NCBI GenBank assembly: GCA_024704765.1
Contig: JAKMXF010000099.1
Coordinates: 451,432-484,945 of the forward strand
Reading direction: 5' to 3'
DNA: 33,514 nt
Origin: Oopsacas minuta
Lineage: Eukaryota > Porifera > Hexactinellida > Lyssacinosida > Leucopsacidae
This document shows, piece by piece, positions 22,309 to 32,947 of this stretch (positions within the stretch are counted from its first letter, which is position 1; each line of letters starts with the position of its first letter). The translations under genes were made by a program, and so were the position numbers. Below the pieces are notes generated by a model. It was not told the DNA's origin and did no database searches. It saw only the letters and a program-made list of their open reading frames with translations.

Positions 22309-22675
22309 TGCTTGATGATTTGTATGCTTTGTAGCTATGTATTGATTACTTGAATATTCTTAGTGTAAATTTACTTATGATGACTAAATTCTTGTAGTCA
22401 AATGTATTCCTTCTCAATTATTAGGACCAGTTATGTCTGTTTAGATTTTTGAACTTAGTAGTAACTTAAGAATTTAATATCAATCAACAAACATTTGTAA
22501 CACTGTAATTGATTTATTTCGTTTCTCACAACCTTAATACTTTTGATATTCTTCAACTTCATTTTATTTCAACTTCATTTCTTCCACAAATTTTCTTCAT
22601 ACAACAGTCCTACTAAATTTCATTTCAATTCAATCATGTGAGTATCTTTCTTAATTAATTTTGTAATGTTACACA

Positions 22676-22857
22676 TAGTCAACTCCCGTTATATCAAACA
22701 TGGATAATTAGAAATCCTCGCTATATCGAAGTCTGAGATTATACAAATATAGTCACAAATCGTTAAAGAAACATAAATGTCATCGGTTATATCGAAATCC
22801 ACGTATATAGAAGTAATTATTGCGGTTCCTTGCTTCCGATATAAGGGGAGTTGACTG
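22676..22857. mobile_element. 182-bp pogo/Tigger-type MITE, nested
   Basis: The ends TAGTCAACTCCCGTTATATC and GATATAAGGGGAGTTGACTG are inverted repeats of about 20 bp with two mismatches. CAGT..AACTCC ends and a flanking TA on the right (22858-22859) fit pogo/Tigger. It lies inside the 5.8-kb element between its left TIR and the coding part, so it inserted later. Confidence 0.8.
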
Positions 22858-22908
22858 TAGTTATATGCAAATGTGTCATAAAATTAGTCGTTCTTTTTGG
22901 CATAGATT

Positions 22909-23348
22909 GTGTTCTTACTTCCAACCAAGACATCTCTGGAACAATTTGTAACTGCAATTACCCAACTGGGCTACAATGATTTTGATAAACTTAAGGTAGC
23001 CTTGGATAACGGAGACAGGCGAAGGGCGAAGTCAGTATGGGAAAGTTATCCATTCTCATATTCAATAAGAATAAGCCAAACACTCGTGCTCCTCTCTACT
23101 TAAAATGGAAACTAAATCGCAATCATTTTCAGGATTATATAAAACAAAGTATGGAAGGCAACAGCCGTAAGTTGAATAGCGATTCCGGTACTGATATATT
23201 CCAGTTGGCTGTACACATTAGCACCGGGTTAGATTCAGATAGTATTTATGTTAATAGTTTAGATCCTAGTAATATTAGTAGTAGTCAATTAGACACAGAC
23301 TTTAGTGTAGATAACTTGGAGCGGAAGTGTCAAATAGCAAATTCTTAG
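22909..23348 (+). pseudogene. 5' coding remnant of the 5.8-kb element, unknown
   Basis: Two overlapping frames (22909-23103 and 23037-23348) give protein-like text: a segment with LEQFVTAITQLGY and KLKVALDNGDRRRAKSVWE, then a Ser/Asp-rich stretch. They look like one reading frame broken by a shift near 23040. I recognise no domain. Position suggests an N-terminal region of the transposase or a separate first gene. Confidence 0.4.
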
Positions 23349-23475
23349 GCTTATTTGCATCTGGTTGCGAACAACCTGAACTATATAGTTTGAAGAGTAC
23401 CCTGTCTTCTTCTCCTCCTCAGACTGAGGTCACCGATACCCTCTTTTGGACGTAAATTGATTGTGATAATCTTCT

Positions 23476-25800
23476 ATGGTTAGACGCACTGAAATTTTTA
23501 GGGTCAGAATGTCCTCGTTTAGTGGCGAATTCATGCTCATTAATGGGATAATCTATGAGGAGTGCAAAAAATTTAATGAGTTTCTATATGAGCACCTAAG
23601 AAACTTCAGGCTTGTTAAGAGAGATAGTTGCTTATTAGAAGCATGGATATTTGTTGGCAACATCAACTGTCGAATTTTGGATTTGTTTGGAAGTGCTTAT
23701 CTCATTATCACAGTTGCACAACTCGAGGAATTTCTTAACTTTGCTTTATCCATTCGAGAAAATATGGATCTAATATTTTCATTTCATTCAACTCTATCAG
23801 AAAAACTAGGCACGGTTAACTCTTCAAAAATTTCGTTGTTAGTTGATTCATATCCAAATATGTTATCTGAACTTGCACTTGATATTGGTCACTCAGAAAC
23901 TAGTGTTATCAGCGATAAATATAACGTTAATTATGTGTCACTTGTCCCAACCCTAGATCATGGTGATATTCTGGAAGAGGTAATCATTGACGAGTCCAGC
24001 ACTATGGAACAAAGTACGGGTAGCTTTTTACTTAACCTTATAGAATGGGAATATATTACGAGAATCGTGGGTGATCGTGTTATACTTTCAAAAGATTGGA
24101 CTAACTTATTTAATTCCAAATAGGAAGGAATATTTCATTGTGTACTTTGTTTTAAATACCACAAAATAAAGTAATCTAAAAGTAGAAAACTGAATAGTTG
24201 TTCTTTTAGAGCAAATGCAGAGTGTAAATTTCGCAATCGTGTTTTAATTTTACATTCATTATTAACAAGAATCCTCTTGAAAGTCACACCAATGATTGTA
24301 TTATCGTGAATTACATAATTTCTGGTATTTTATCTGATGAGCATTTAAATAATAATATTGTTTACGCAAGAAATTTGTGTAATTCTATTAGGTTAAAAGT
24401 AGCAACACAAATAGCAAACACATCTGTAAGTAAATATTTCTATAACCAATTCGAGTCTACAGAAATAGAAATTTAGCGCTTAATTTCGGCAATCTAAACA
24501 AAATTAAAAGCGCTGCTGTATTAAGGAAGGAAAAATTTGATTTGCCAAGTTTACAGAGGTTCTCTAATGATAATTGGAGTGAATTGATTAGTTCACAACA
24601 GTATTATCAGAATTCTATAGTGGGTAGTAATGTTAGAGGGTACATTCAGTCATTAGGACATAACCCCTTTATTATTCATTTATATACTGAAGACCAAATT
24701 AAAATATTAAAGTGTTTTAAAGATTAAAGCATAATTCTTCACCTATATGCTACTGACTCAATCATTCGAAAGATTGAACCTTCCCAGCACAAAGTATTTT
24801 TTTATGCTCTCACAGTACAACATCCAACTTGTTCTACCAGTCCCGTACCTCTGGCAGAGATGATCAGTTCTGGTCATACTAGCGCTGAGATTAGTTATTT
24901 TCTACACAAATGGTATCTTGATGCAAAGAAAAATTATGTTATAATATTGACATAGGAAAAATTGAGATAGATTTCAGCTGGGCGTTAATTCATAGTGTGT
25001 GTAATGCTTTTCTTAAATGTGACATCGATACATATCTTGATAAATGTTGGAATAGAGTGGATACAAATTCTGTCAATCAGGAACTAGAATTAAAATTGAT
25101 TCTCCATTTATGTTCTGCCCATATAAGGCATGGTATTGGCTTTCACATTAATAGGAAATTTATGTTAAATAAAGAAGTGAGAAAGTTGTTTTTGTATTCC
25201 TTTGGATATCTGGTGCGTTGTACTAATATTACTCAAATAAGTTCTGTGTTTACTTCCTTGTGTTATGTGTTTAAGAGTAAATATATGAATGAACATGTAT
25301 TAACCAAAATTAAAACAGTAGAGTATTATATTAGTGACAGTCATTCTGATTTAGATGATACAAATGAAAGTTTATACGATGAGGATAGTGATAGTGATCC
25401 CATCGATATTAAGGATGGTAAGACCCTAAGAGACAGATCTCCCTTTGGCAAACATTTTGCATGTATAAGTAAACAATGTGAAAATGCTATCAACAAATAA
25501 TCACACCAAAGCATTTGATTCGAATCCTTGCTATTATCCTAGCCTTATAGAATATATTTTAAATTACTACTTACCTATTCTGCCACTATAGAGTGGTATT
25601 ATATTAGGTCCCCACAGTGTTTCAGTTGGAAATAATTATTCGTATTATAGTAACGCCATTGTAGAGAACTGGATGCGTATAGTTAAATTAGATATTTTGA
25701 ATTCGAAATTAAATTTGAGGCCTGGAGATTTCATTAGAGTATGATATCCCGATATAACTAGTAGAATTTCCGCTTTCAATTTTGCTTTTCATCCCAGGGC
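23476..25800 (+). pseudogene. DDE-type (MULE-like) transposase, decayed
   Basis: The frame 23476-24123 gives 215 residues, then continues in the same frame past two stops into a Cys-containing block (FHCVLCFKYHK, ANAECKFRN) that may be a zinc-binding DNA-binding module. Downstream, the catalytic part resembles a family known to me from animal repeats: LHLYATDSIIRK near 24740 (Asp is usual where Tyr stands), then IDFSWALIHSVCNAF with the second Asp at 24970, LCSAHIRHG at 25108-25134 (a CxxH motif as in Mutator-type enzymes), and NAIVENWMRIVK with the Glu at 25664. At least three frames are needed, so the gene is dead. An acidic insert follows the CxxH block. The enzyme would act on the long TIRs. 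Confidence 0.7.
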
Positions 25801-25895
25801 TGATAAAATCTTTAAGGTCGTAAGGGAATAAGAGATATTTCAGAGGAAAATGTAGTGAAGAATGGCCCAGGAAAAAGAAACAGCATTGTGGCTAT

Positions 25896-26680
25896 TTGAA
25901 GTCGAAAACACATGAATTTCCTCAATTTAATAGAGATAACACTGTCGTAAAAGATAAATTAATCCCTATTATGCGTCAGAAGTTGTCTACGTTACGTAAG
26001 ATTTGCAAATCACCAGAAATTAAGACTGCGTCAATTATTACTGATGAAGAATTGGTAGAGTCAAGTATAATACGATATATTATACCAAGCTTTCGTCCAC
26101 CACACATTGAATGGCAAATTTCTACCTGTAAGAAATGGAAACTACATTATGGTAATCAGATTGTCTATTCTTTAGATAATTTAATTGATAATGGTGAAGG
26201 ATTATATGTATATAATCCCAGAACAACAGGAACAATATCAAGTGATAGAAACTGTTATTTTTCTACAATCTCTTATTTGATAACAGGTAGTAAAACCTAT
26301 CATAAAGAATTACGGGCAATTATCGTTGAAAGCATGCTTGGTAAATTAAGTGCGAGTTGTAATGCGTTTTGCGTACTAAGTATGTTTATACTCAAGGTAA
26401 TTTAGGAATATTCAGGATTGGGTAAATAAAATGGGGATGAATAAGGTTAGGAAATGGGCTACTGACTTAGAGGTATTTGCAACTTCGTTGTTATTTAATA
26501 TAGATATTTGGGTGTTTTGGGCCCTACTGGAACTCATTGGGCTAGGTTTTCAGGTAATGGATCAAGTTTTGATCAATTATTAAAGGAGCCAACTTCAAAT
26601 GGTTATATATTCAGAATTTAGGTAATCATTACCAGCCCGTACTATCTCTAATTTATTATTAAAAGAAACCTAATCATTGG
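25896..26680 (+). pseudogene. OTU-like cysteine protease domain of the transposon
   Basis: The 169-codon frame 25896-26405 starts with a basic linker and reaches SSDRNCYFSTISYLITGS, the OTU active-site motif with Asp (26244) and the nucleophile Cys (26253). HKELRAIIVESM follows, typical of OTU domains. Past the stop at 26405 the match continues in other frames with KWATDLEVFATSLL and finally GNHYQPVLSL, where the His (26627) is the expected catalytic base. All three catalytic residues are therefore visible though split by frameshifts. OTU enzymes remove ubiquitin or related modifiers. A transposon-encoded one could protect the transposase or alter host regulation, which is inference. It was probably fused to, or translated after, the transposase. 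Confidence 0.78.
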
Positions 26681-27374
26681 TTTCAATTTATGGCAGCGAA
26701 AATTATATATTTACCAATAAGATTATTAGTGAAACAATAAATATTTTGTATAAATGAATCTTGAATATTTTGTGAGAGCTCATCTAAATATGTAAATTGA
26801 TTGCGACAAAAATCACAAATGTAAGTATATACGTATATGTATCGACAGTTGGATTATATGGAACAATTCTATGACCTTTTCTCTAACCAAGATACGTTTA
26901 AAAGCTGGATTATATTGCGCAGGATTTGGAAACTAACACAACGCCAATATGCAAAGTTCTGGAAGATATTTTAATATTTAAGTAAATAATGAACATGAAA
27001 TCTATATTCTTATCCTTACCATTATCTTAATCAATCTTGGAATTATATCTACAAATCTCTCTTACAAACATTTATTTTACAATTTGTACAAATTTGAATC
27101 AGAAAGAAGTTACTATCTATTTTTTGGAGCATTCAATTAGTATCTTGTAATATTTTTCGATTTGTTTACCCTTTTCTATTCAAAAAGTAATGTTTTGTAT
27201 AATGTATGATAACTGTCATTACAATGGTGTTGTGTTATTTATTATATTTCAAATATCTTCTGATTATTATCTAGAAACCACAATAGAATTGGAACTATAG
27301 AATTGAAAATGATACTAAATCCTTATCAAAATTTACGTACACTAATCTCATACATACTTCATTATTGATAGTAC
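26681..27374. other. 3' non-coding part of the 5.8-kb element
   Basis: AT-rich sequence with no supported frame lies between the OTU remnant and the right TIR. Confidence 0.5.
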
Positions 27375-27728
27375 AAACTGGTCGTCTATGTAAATTCCTA
27401 TGTAAAGTTCGGGCGTTCATAACTTTTTCAAAAATAATAATTTTAATTTCAAATTGGATATGCACAATGTACCAAGTAAGATGTAAATATGATTAAAATG
27501 ATAAGTTGCTATCTTAATTATTTCAGGAGATATTAATAAAAAACCTCGACCAAAATGTAATGCAAAATTGCTTACTCATCATGTGAATTTGGCGATTATG
27601 AGTGCTGATATGAAATGTACCGACTTTCTTCTTGGCACTGGCATGGTCCTTTTCAAAATAGAACCCATACTTTTTGAGAAAAAGGTGTTTTAGTGGGGAT
27701 CTGAATCAGCTGCTAAGATAACACTCGT
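27375..27728. repeat. right TIR of the 5.8-kb element
   Basis: Inverted partner of 21941-22308, ending TAAGATAACACTCGT. Its outer edge is followed by CTAGTTATT. Confidence 0.9.
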
Positions 27729-27808
27729 CTAGTTATTTTACTGGTTTTGTTTCCGAGTGGTTAATTAATTATGAATTATTCAGCGTTTATTTGAAACTTG
27801 CTCATTAG

Positions 27809-28017
27809 GAAAAATATATTTTGTCAATCATCAAAGCAGAACTACTCAATGGGAAGATCCAAGGATATCAATTGTACAACAAGTAGGGCTCCCTCCTGGC
27901 TGGGAGGAGAAATTTACTGAAACAGGCATCCGTTATTTTGTCAATCACATCTCTAGAACTACAACGCTTGATGATCCTCGCGAGACTTCTTCCGTGCACC
28001 ACTCATCATCTGGCCAG
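27809..28017 (+). CDS. Su(dx): NEDD4-family E3 ligase, exon with rest of WW3 and WW4
   Basis: The acceptor CATTAG ends at 27808. The first two bases complete a Gly codon with the phase-1 donor at 7396, giving [18 protein letters not shown], the second half of WW3. WW4 (27889-27981) begins LPPGWEEKF and ends TTTLDDPR. The loss of the second Trp (Leu here) is normal for the last WW of Itch/WWP proteins, where Tyr or Phe stands. A Ser/His-rich tail leads to a phase-0 donor, GGCCAG|GTAGCT, after 28017. The HECT domain should follow, but I found none of it before 33514. The polypyrimidine tract before the acceptor is poor, and another AG lies 25 bases upstream (27783). The right end of the 5.8-kb transposon is only 80 bp away. 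Confidence 0.92.
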
Positions 28018-29200
28018 GTAGCTAACTACTTTGATTATATTTCAATGTCGTTTGAAAATCGTGAATTTTCCAATATATTTTTGAATACTTAAATTTTTTT
28101 GTCAAATTTTTTGAAAATCCTGAATTTGGCTCCAAAAATATTCCCTTCCTCTGTATATTAAATTTATGTACTATACTTGGAATTATGAATTTATACAATA
28201 TACTAGCGCTTAATATTTCACTTTTCTAATGGCTCATGGAATTTCCCGTACCATAGACGTTATACAAATATTGTTAGAATAGGATATGGACTCTTGAGTT
28301 GAATTCTACCGCTAGTTTTTGAAATGAAATGGATTGCTATTAGAATACATACTCACTATAATGGCGCAACAGTGTTCATAATGTTATACACTGCAGTAAC
28401 TTTAATTTCTCCAGATAAATTTGAAACGAGAAGGTAATAATGAAAATGAAATTAAAATTTTGTAAAATACGTGAGTTCATGACCAGATTAACCTATCACT
28501 AATTGTATGGTTCGGTTTGTGGCCAAGTGACCCGATTAACCAGGTTGACCCAATTAATGTTGGCTCTATTTAACGGAGACTACTGTATCATATATGTAAA
28601 TATTTTTGTTAAGGAGTAGCTCTTCTTGGCTTTTAGAACTTGCATATTTTTAGAGGGCCATATAACTAAGCCCATGAGAGCATTTATACAATATGTTTTA
28701 TGACAGTAACAATTTGGCTGCACACTTAACAACGTTCTGATACACGCCAGCTCAGAACCACTGGTCTTGTGAAATTCCACAGTAATACAATAATTATGTT
28801 TAAGAAATATAGTTTGACAAAGGGAATATTTTATGAGGTGGTAGAGTCAGAAATTGTGGAGAGGCGCCCCCTACTTTGAACTACTGGGTGCCGGGAACCC
28901 CAATTTGGCTATGTTTATGCAAATGGATCGTAACCAATTATGCGAATTTATCTAAATCAGTGGTCCATTAAAACTATCAAAATTTATGTAAGAATAGTAC
29001 AGTCAACGTCCGTTAACTCATGGAAAGCCAAAATCCGTTCGGCATAGCGAATGTTAGATATAACGGATGGGGTCCATCTAAGGATCCAAATTCCCCTGTG
29101 ACGCTTTTAAAATGATTAAGAGCTGAAATTTGTACAGATTATTCAGTTTTTTGTGATCTTATCAAAAAAACAATAATAAACATAAGTTGAAAATTCCATC
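28018..29200 (+). other. intron after WW4, little content
   Basis: The donor is at 28018. The stretch is AT-rich with no supported exon. Two pogo-type termini are visible: TAACGGAGACTACTG ending at 28585 and followed by TA, and CAGTCAACGTCCGTTAACTC starting at 29000 and preceded by TA. Neither has a clear partner, so they are probably ends of decayed MITEs. Confidence 0.5.
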
Positions 29201-29388
29201 GTAAATAGCTTGCAGAAGTCAAATCAAGTTTGAAACAGTTAATTATTTACCAGGTACCAATTTTAATAGAATCTTAAATGGAAAATATTCATGTAGATTT
29301 GAATTGTGGGGAATTTTTCCTGATCAATCTATAGAATTAAATAATGTTAAACTTATTCTTACACATATTTCTCCTTGTCCTTTATAAA

Positions 29389-29700
29389 TTAACATAACAA
29401 ATCTGCTAGTTCTATTAGGTTCATTGAATCGTTTGTTATTGTATTTACTGAATTATTAACTAATAATTCTCCCATATTTTTGCGTACACTAGAAGATAAA
29501 CGTAGACTGTCATCTGCTTGCTCTAGGGAAGAAATCGAGTAACGCTTAACAACTACGCAAGTGTTTGACATGCTTCTTTCAGCATCTATAAAGATTATAT
29601 AATATCTAAACCCTACAATTATGGAATTTACATTCAGCTCTAGCTGTGAAGAAAGAAACGTAATTTACTTTACGACTGTCAGTCTTTTTCAACCAATAAT
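29389..29700 (-). pseudogene. possible fragment of a transposase related to the 5.8-kb element
   Basis: On the minus strand a block with ARAECKFHNC (near 29650) is followed, in a shifted frame, by 60 codons (29389-29571) ending NLIELADLLC. The ECKF-N motif recalls ANAECKFRN in the transposase at about 24220, and the following polar stretch has a similar character. The match is short and by eye, so the relation is tentative. Confidence 0.3.
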
Positions 29701-29854
29701 TCATAAGTTCGAAACACATATTATATTTAGGTCATGAAGTTTCTCATAAAAGATATTGGTCCAATTCCTGGATAATGACAATCAATTTTAATTGGTAATA
29801 AATATGCCATCCCATTCAGTCTTTTCGAGTTAAAACTCTCCAGATTCACAACTT

Positions 29855-30020
29855 CTGGGGATTGACTGAATGGTTGAATCTGGTTGAATTGTGCTATTAC
29901 AAGGCTGCAACCGAAAGATTCAATATTCGATTCAACCAGAGGCGTAGCTTGGGTGCGGCACATGCGCAGGGGCTGTCCCAGGATTTTGCATACCCAGGGA
30001 AGGCCTGGGCGAAGATTCAA
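29855..30020 (+). repeat. left arm of a composite inverted repeat
   Basis: Blocks GACTGAATGGTTGAA, GCTATTACAAGG, GATTCAATATTCGATTCAAC, GGCGTAGCT and AGGATTTTGCATACCCAGG occur in this order. The same series is found inverted at about 31785-32025. The open frame here encodes QDFAYP, as does the minus frame of the partner. Confidence 0.7.
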
Positions 30021-30039
30021 TCCTGGGAAAATCCTGTGA

Positions 30040-30190
30040 TTGTGCCACATGTTCCCCTAGGCATTAGGGTAACATGTCCTTTGGGTGAGTGTTTCCCTGG
30101 ACCTCTGACCCTGTGAGGAGTCCCCTAGACATCTAGCCCTAGGGTGAGGAGTCCTCCAGACATCTAGCCCTAGTACGAGATGTCCCTCTT
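30040..30190 (+). repeat. minisatellite-like array, about 36-bp unit
   Basis: Units contain GAGGAGTCC...GACATCTAGCCCTAG; two clear copies lie at about 30115-30175 with more diverged ones before. It adjoins the left arm of the composite repeat and resembles, in the same orientation, the array at 31490-31610. Confidence 0.65.
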
Positions 30191-30918
30191 TGGGAACTCT
30201 TTCTATTAATACAATAGACACCGTTTAATAAGGTTATATCGGAACAGTGTGTATTTGGATGCGGGCGGGCAAAGTATAGTACAATTTCAGCAGCCATTAA
30301 GGGTTTAAAGTGCCGATCCTTAGACTCAAATAGTACTGGATCAGTATATTCCCGTCCAAGTGCAACCAAGCATACCCGGATTCTTAAAGAGACACTGGTA
30401 GGTGAAGAAGTGATTCTCAACCGACTTTCGAGCTTAATTCGCCTTGAGGCAAATCTGTAATACTTGGAGTATCAGAATACAATATATTTCGGGATTAAAG
30501 GCTCGCGACGCACACTTAAACTAAATCGGGAGAATATCTACGAAATCAAAGGGTTGAAGAGTATTAAATATAGAGAAATATTATTTAACTATGGAATATT
30601 GGGTTCAATAGGGATGTATAGATAAAATCGGGATAACATAGCTCCCAATGGTACGTGCCGTGGGAATTGGGATGCTTGAAACGATTTCGCGAGGATTGGA
30701 CAGCATGTATACATTATGCCACTCTATTGACGACAATGTTTCCACCACAAGTACAAGTAGTATTAGACTATTAGTATCATACATAGGCGAAGAATTTGGG
30801 GGCTTTAGACCTCCTACTGGATTCGTTCCATCCCCGTAGGCTAATATAAAGTATATGTGTGACCCCTCCCTAGAACGTTCGAGTTATGGGAAAGTTTGCC
30901 ACACCTGATATCATAAAT
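30191..30918. other. interior of the composite repeat, unassigned
   Basis: Open frames of 60-90 codons exist on both strands (for example 30648-30839 plus and 30139-30420 minus). Their products resemble nothing I know, and nothing indicates expression. GC content is somewhat higher than in the flanks. Confidence 0.3.
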
Positions 30919-31379
30919 CAGAGGTCCCCAACCTACGGCCGGCGTTCCCAAAAGTTCTGGCCCGTCAAACCCTAGCTCAAATTTGCCTACTCTTATGTAT
31001 TCGCTTACTACTAACAAATTAGTGCCACTTTGCCAACTCAATGAAGCGTATTAATTAACACATTTTTCTGATTACTGCAACAGTGAATATACAATTTTGG
31101 CTCGCCTATATGTATTCTTTAATACTATTCATATATTGTGTAATCTCTTGTTTACTGTCTAGTTTGTTTAACGAATGCCTACATATATACGTAGTTTCTC
31201 ATTAACATGTTGGTAAAGTGTAGTATTAGTTCAATGTTAGTTACTAAGAAATGTGTGAAGTAGTCCTAATTGCTTACTCTTAGGACATAGGACATAGGGT
31301 ATAGAAGAGAAGTATGGCCCGCCTGACTCACATATTACTAGGAACTGGCATTTGGTTCTAAAAGGTTGGGGGACCGCTG
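30919..31379. mobile_element. 461-bp non-autonomous hAT element with perfect 8-bp TSD
   Basis: It starts CAGAGGTCCCCAACC and ends GGTTGGGGGACCGCTG, the hAT terminal type CAGNGGTCCCCAACC. It is flanked by identical 8-bp target duplications TCATAAAT (30911-30918 and 31380-31387). It has no transposase. GGCCGGC...TCTGGCCCG after the left end and TGGCCCGCC before the right end are the usual subterminal motifs of such elements. It is nested inside the composite repeat. Confidence 0.92.
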
Positions 31380-31484
31380 TCATAAATGAACTAGAAATAC
31401 GTAGTCTAAAGCTGATATTCGATGTTTAGGGTATAGCATTGAAAATCGGGGGAGGAACGCGAACATATCCCAAGGAAGATTTCT

Positions 31485-31610
31485 CATCCTAGCGTCACAA
31501 ATCCGGGGACATTTCGCCCTAGAGTCACAGATCCGGGGGGACATTTGACCCTAAGGTGAATTGTCCGGGGGGCATTTCAATCTAGTGCCAAGAGTCCGGG
31601 AGACACATGG
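31485..31610 (+). repeat. minisatellite-like array, about 32-bp unit
   Basis: Three to four units of the form GACATTTCGCCCTAGAGTCA and then AGATCCGGGG, with a G-rich end. They resemble the array at 30040-30190 (GACAT-T-GCCCTAG core) in the same orientation although the outer arms are inverted. Confidence 0.7.
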
Positions 31611-31784
31611 CACTATGACACAGGGCACAATCTTAGGTGGGGGATATGCCGCGTGTGCATTGGCGGTCCCAGGGTGGGAAATACGGGCATTAGCCCAATA
31701 TTTGAAATCTTGGCCCCTACCCGGACCCGGTTCTACCAGATCCTCAGAACACCACTGCTAAGTATATAATAAGTTTTTGCACTG

Positions 31785-32025
31785 TATTTGAAATATTGGC
31801 CGGGCCTTGGGTATGCAAAATCTTGGGACCCGTGCGCTTGTGCCGCACGGCCCACATCCGAGCTACGTTTCTGATTGATCAAATATTGAATCATTTGGTT
31901 GTACCCTTGTAATAACACAAGTTGAATTTGGCTTGAAAGGCAGAACATGGTAGAATATGACTGTATTTCCACTAGATTCTGCCTTTTAGTCAAATTCCAA
32001 CAAATTCCACCATTCAGTTAATCCT
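31785..32025 (-). repeat. right arm of the composite inverted repeat
   Basis: Reverse complement of the block series at 29855-30020, with an extra segment of about 70 bases. It carries TTGGGTATGCAAAATCTTGG, CGAGCTACG, TTGAATCA and CTTGTAATA blocks in inverse order. Confidence 0.7.
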
Positions 32026-32186
32026 CAACTTTTTTTGGTTTCAATTTGAACTTCAGATTAACCTCTAACTAATTTGGACACTTTTAAATTCCAGTACACA
32101 TTTGGATGCCAGCATGAGGAAGTGGAAGAGGTTCAAATAAGCTTTCAACTTTAACAGGATGCTCAATTTTCCAACTTTCTTTTTTC

Positions 32187-32256
32187 ACTGGTGATATTTT
32201 GAATGATTTCACTAATTCAAGTACCCAACTAATGAAGTCATTCAAATATCACTAGT
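32187..32256. repeat. hairpin repeat with about 27-bp arms
   Basis: ACTGGTGATATTTTGAATGA plus TTTCACTA pairs with TAATGAAGTCATTCAAATA plus TCACTAGT around a short loop, with a few mismatches. It is a probable fold-back remnant. From 32257 to 32947 I see only AT-rich sequence. Confidence 0.65.
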
Positions 32257-32947
32257 TAAAACAAATATTTTTACAAAACCTTAGTATAGATACTATGTCC
32301 TGGTTGTGTCACGACTAACCACAAAACTGATAGTGGACTACACTCATCAATAATCCAATCTTAATGAATTGCAGAATTCAATCAACATTTTGTGAATTGG
32401 ATAATCCATCGCACCACCATAACCTACAACTAACTTCAGAGGTTTTAAAGAAATGATAATAAGAATGTTCTTCTCAATTCACTAAAAGCACTATTAGGAT
32501 CGTCTCGTAAATTTAATACAAGTGCCAGTAAATCTAGGGTACCAAAGGAGGAAACTGAAGTTGAACAGAAATCTACACTCATACTTATATATTTAATAAT
32601 AACACTGCCCTGCGTCAAATTTGCTGATTATTATCCATGGGTTGTTTTTAGTTAACTTGAGTGCTGATTCTCAATCTGTCATCAGAATTCCCCTATCACG
32701 TCTCGTTTTTACTCAAATGTCATTTTAATGTAAGTCGATTTTTTTAAGTACACTTCCCTAGAATAAATGATTATATTTGATACATGTGTGAATTTTTGTC
32801 TTTTGAAATAAACAGATGCGTGCTTTATTGCATTTTCTAATTAGTCCCTTTTACTCCATTCTTTTCTACATAATTTGTTTTATTTTTATTTTTGTTATAT
32901 ACAGCTTTATTGTACTATAGTCTACTATTTTGATATTTTATTATCAT

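Larger units (their letters stand above)
21941..27728 (+). mobile_element. 5.8-kb TIR transposon with transposase and OTU protease
   Basis: Long inverted ends (21941-22308 and 27375-27728) start ACGAGTGTTATCTTAGCA. The target duplication TAGTTATT directly abuts both ends (21933-21940 and 27730-27737). Counted as 9 bp it has one mismatch (TTAGTTATT/CTAGTTATT). Long TIRs and an 8-9 bp duplication are hallmarks of Mutator-like elements. Inside, on the plus strand, are a decayed DDE-type transposase followed by an OTU-type cysteine protease, plus a small pogo-type insertion. The element is 5,788 bp. It ends 80 bp before the WW3/WW4 exon and is in the host gene's sense orientation. Confidence 0.88.
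7397..27808 (+). other. giant intron (about 20.4 kb) splitting WW3
   Basis: The donor GTAAGG is at 7397 and the acceptor CATTAG ends at 27808. Joining the phase-1 donor to this acceptor rebuilds WW3 without a gap ([11 protein letters not shown]), which fixes both sites. Transposons fill much of it. Stretches where I see no supported gene are 7397-8267, 8337-10107, 12522-14227, 14400-15479, 16014-16325, 16825-17199, 18831-19231 and 19887-21190. Within 13440-13790 several short GCGCCGAAAG inverted motifs occur, and a pogo-like CAGTAAAACCTCC end lies near 16046. Confidence 0.85.

Noticed and set aside
23476-24123. Independent host gene nested in the intron
   Set aside because: It lies between the TIRs of the 5.8-kb element and runs in frame, past two stops, into the Cys block of its transposase.
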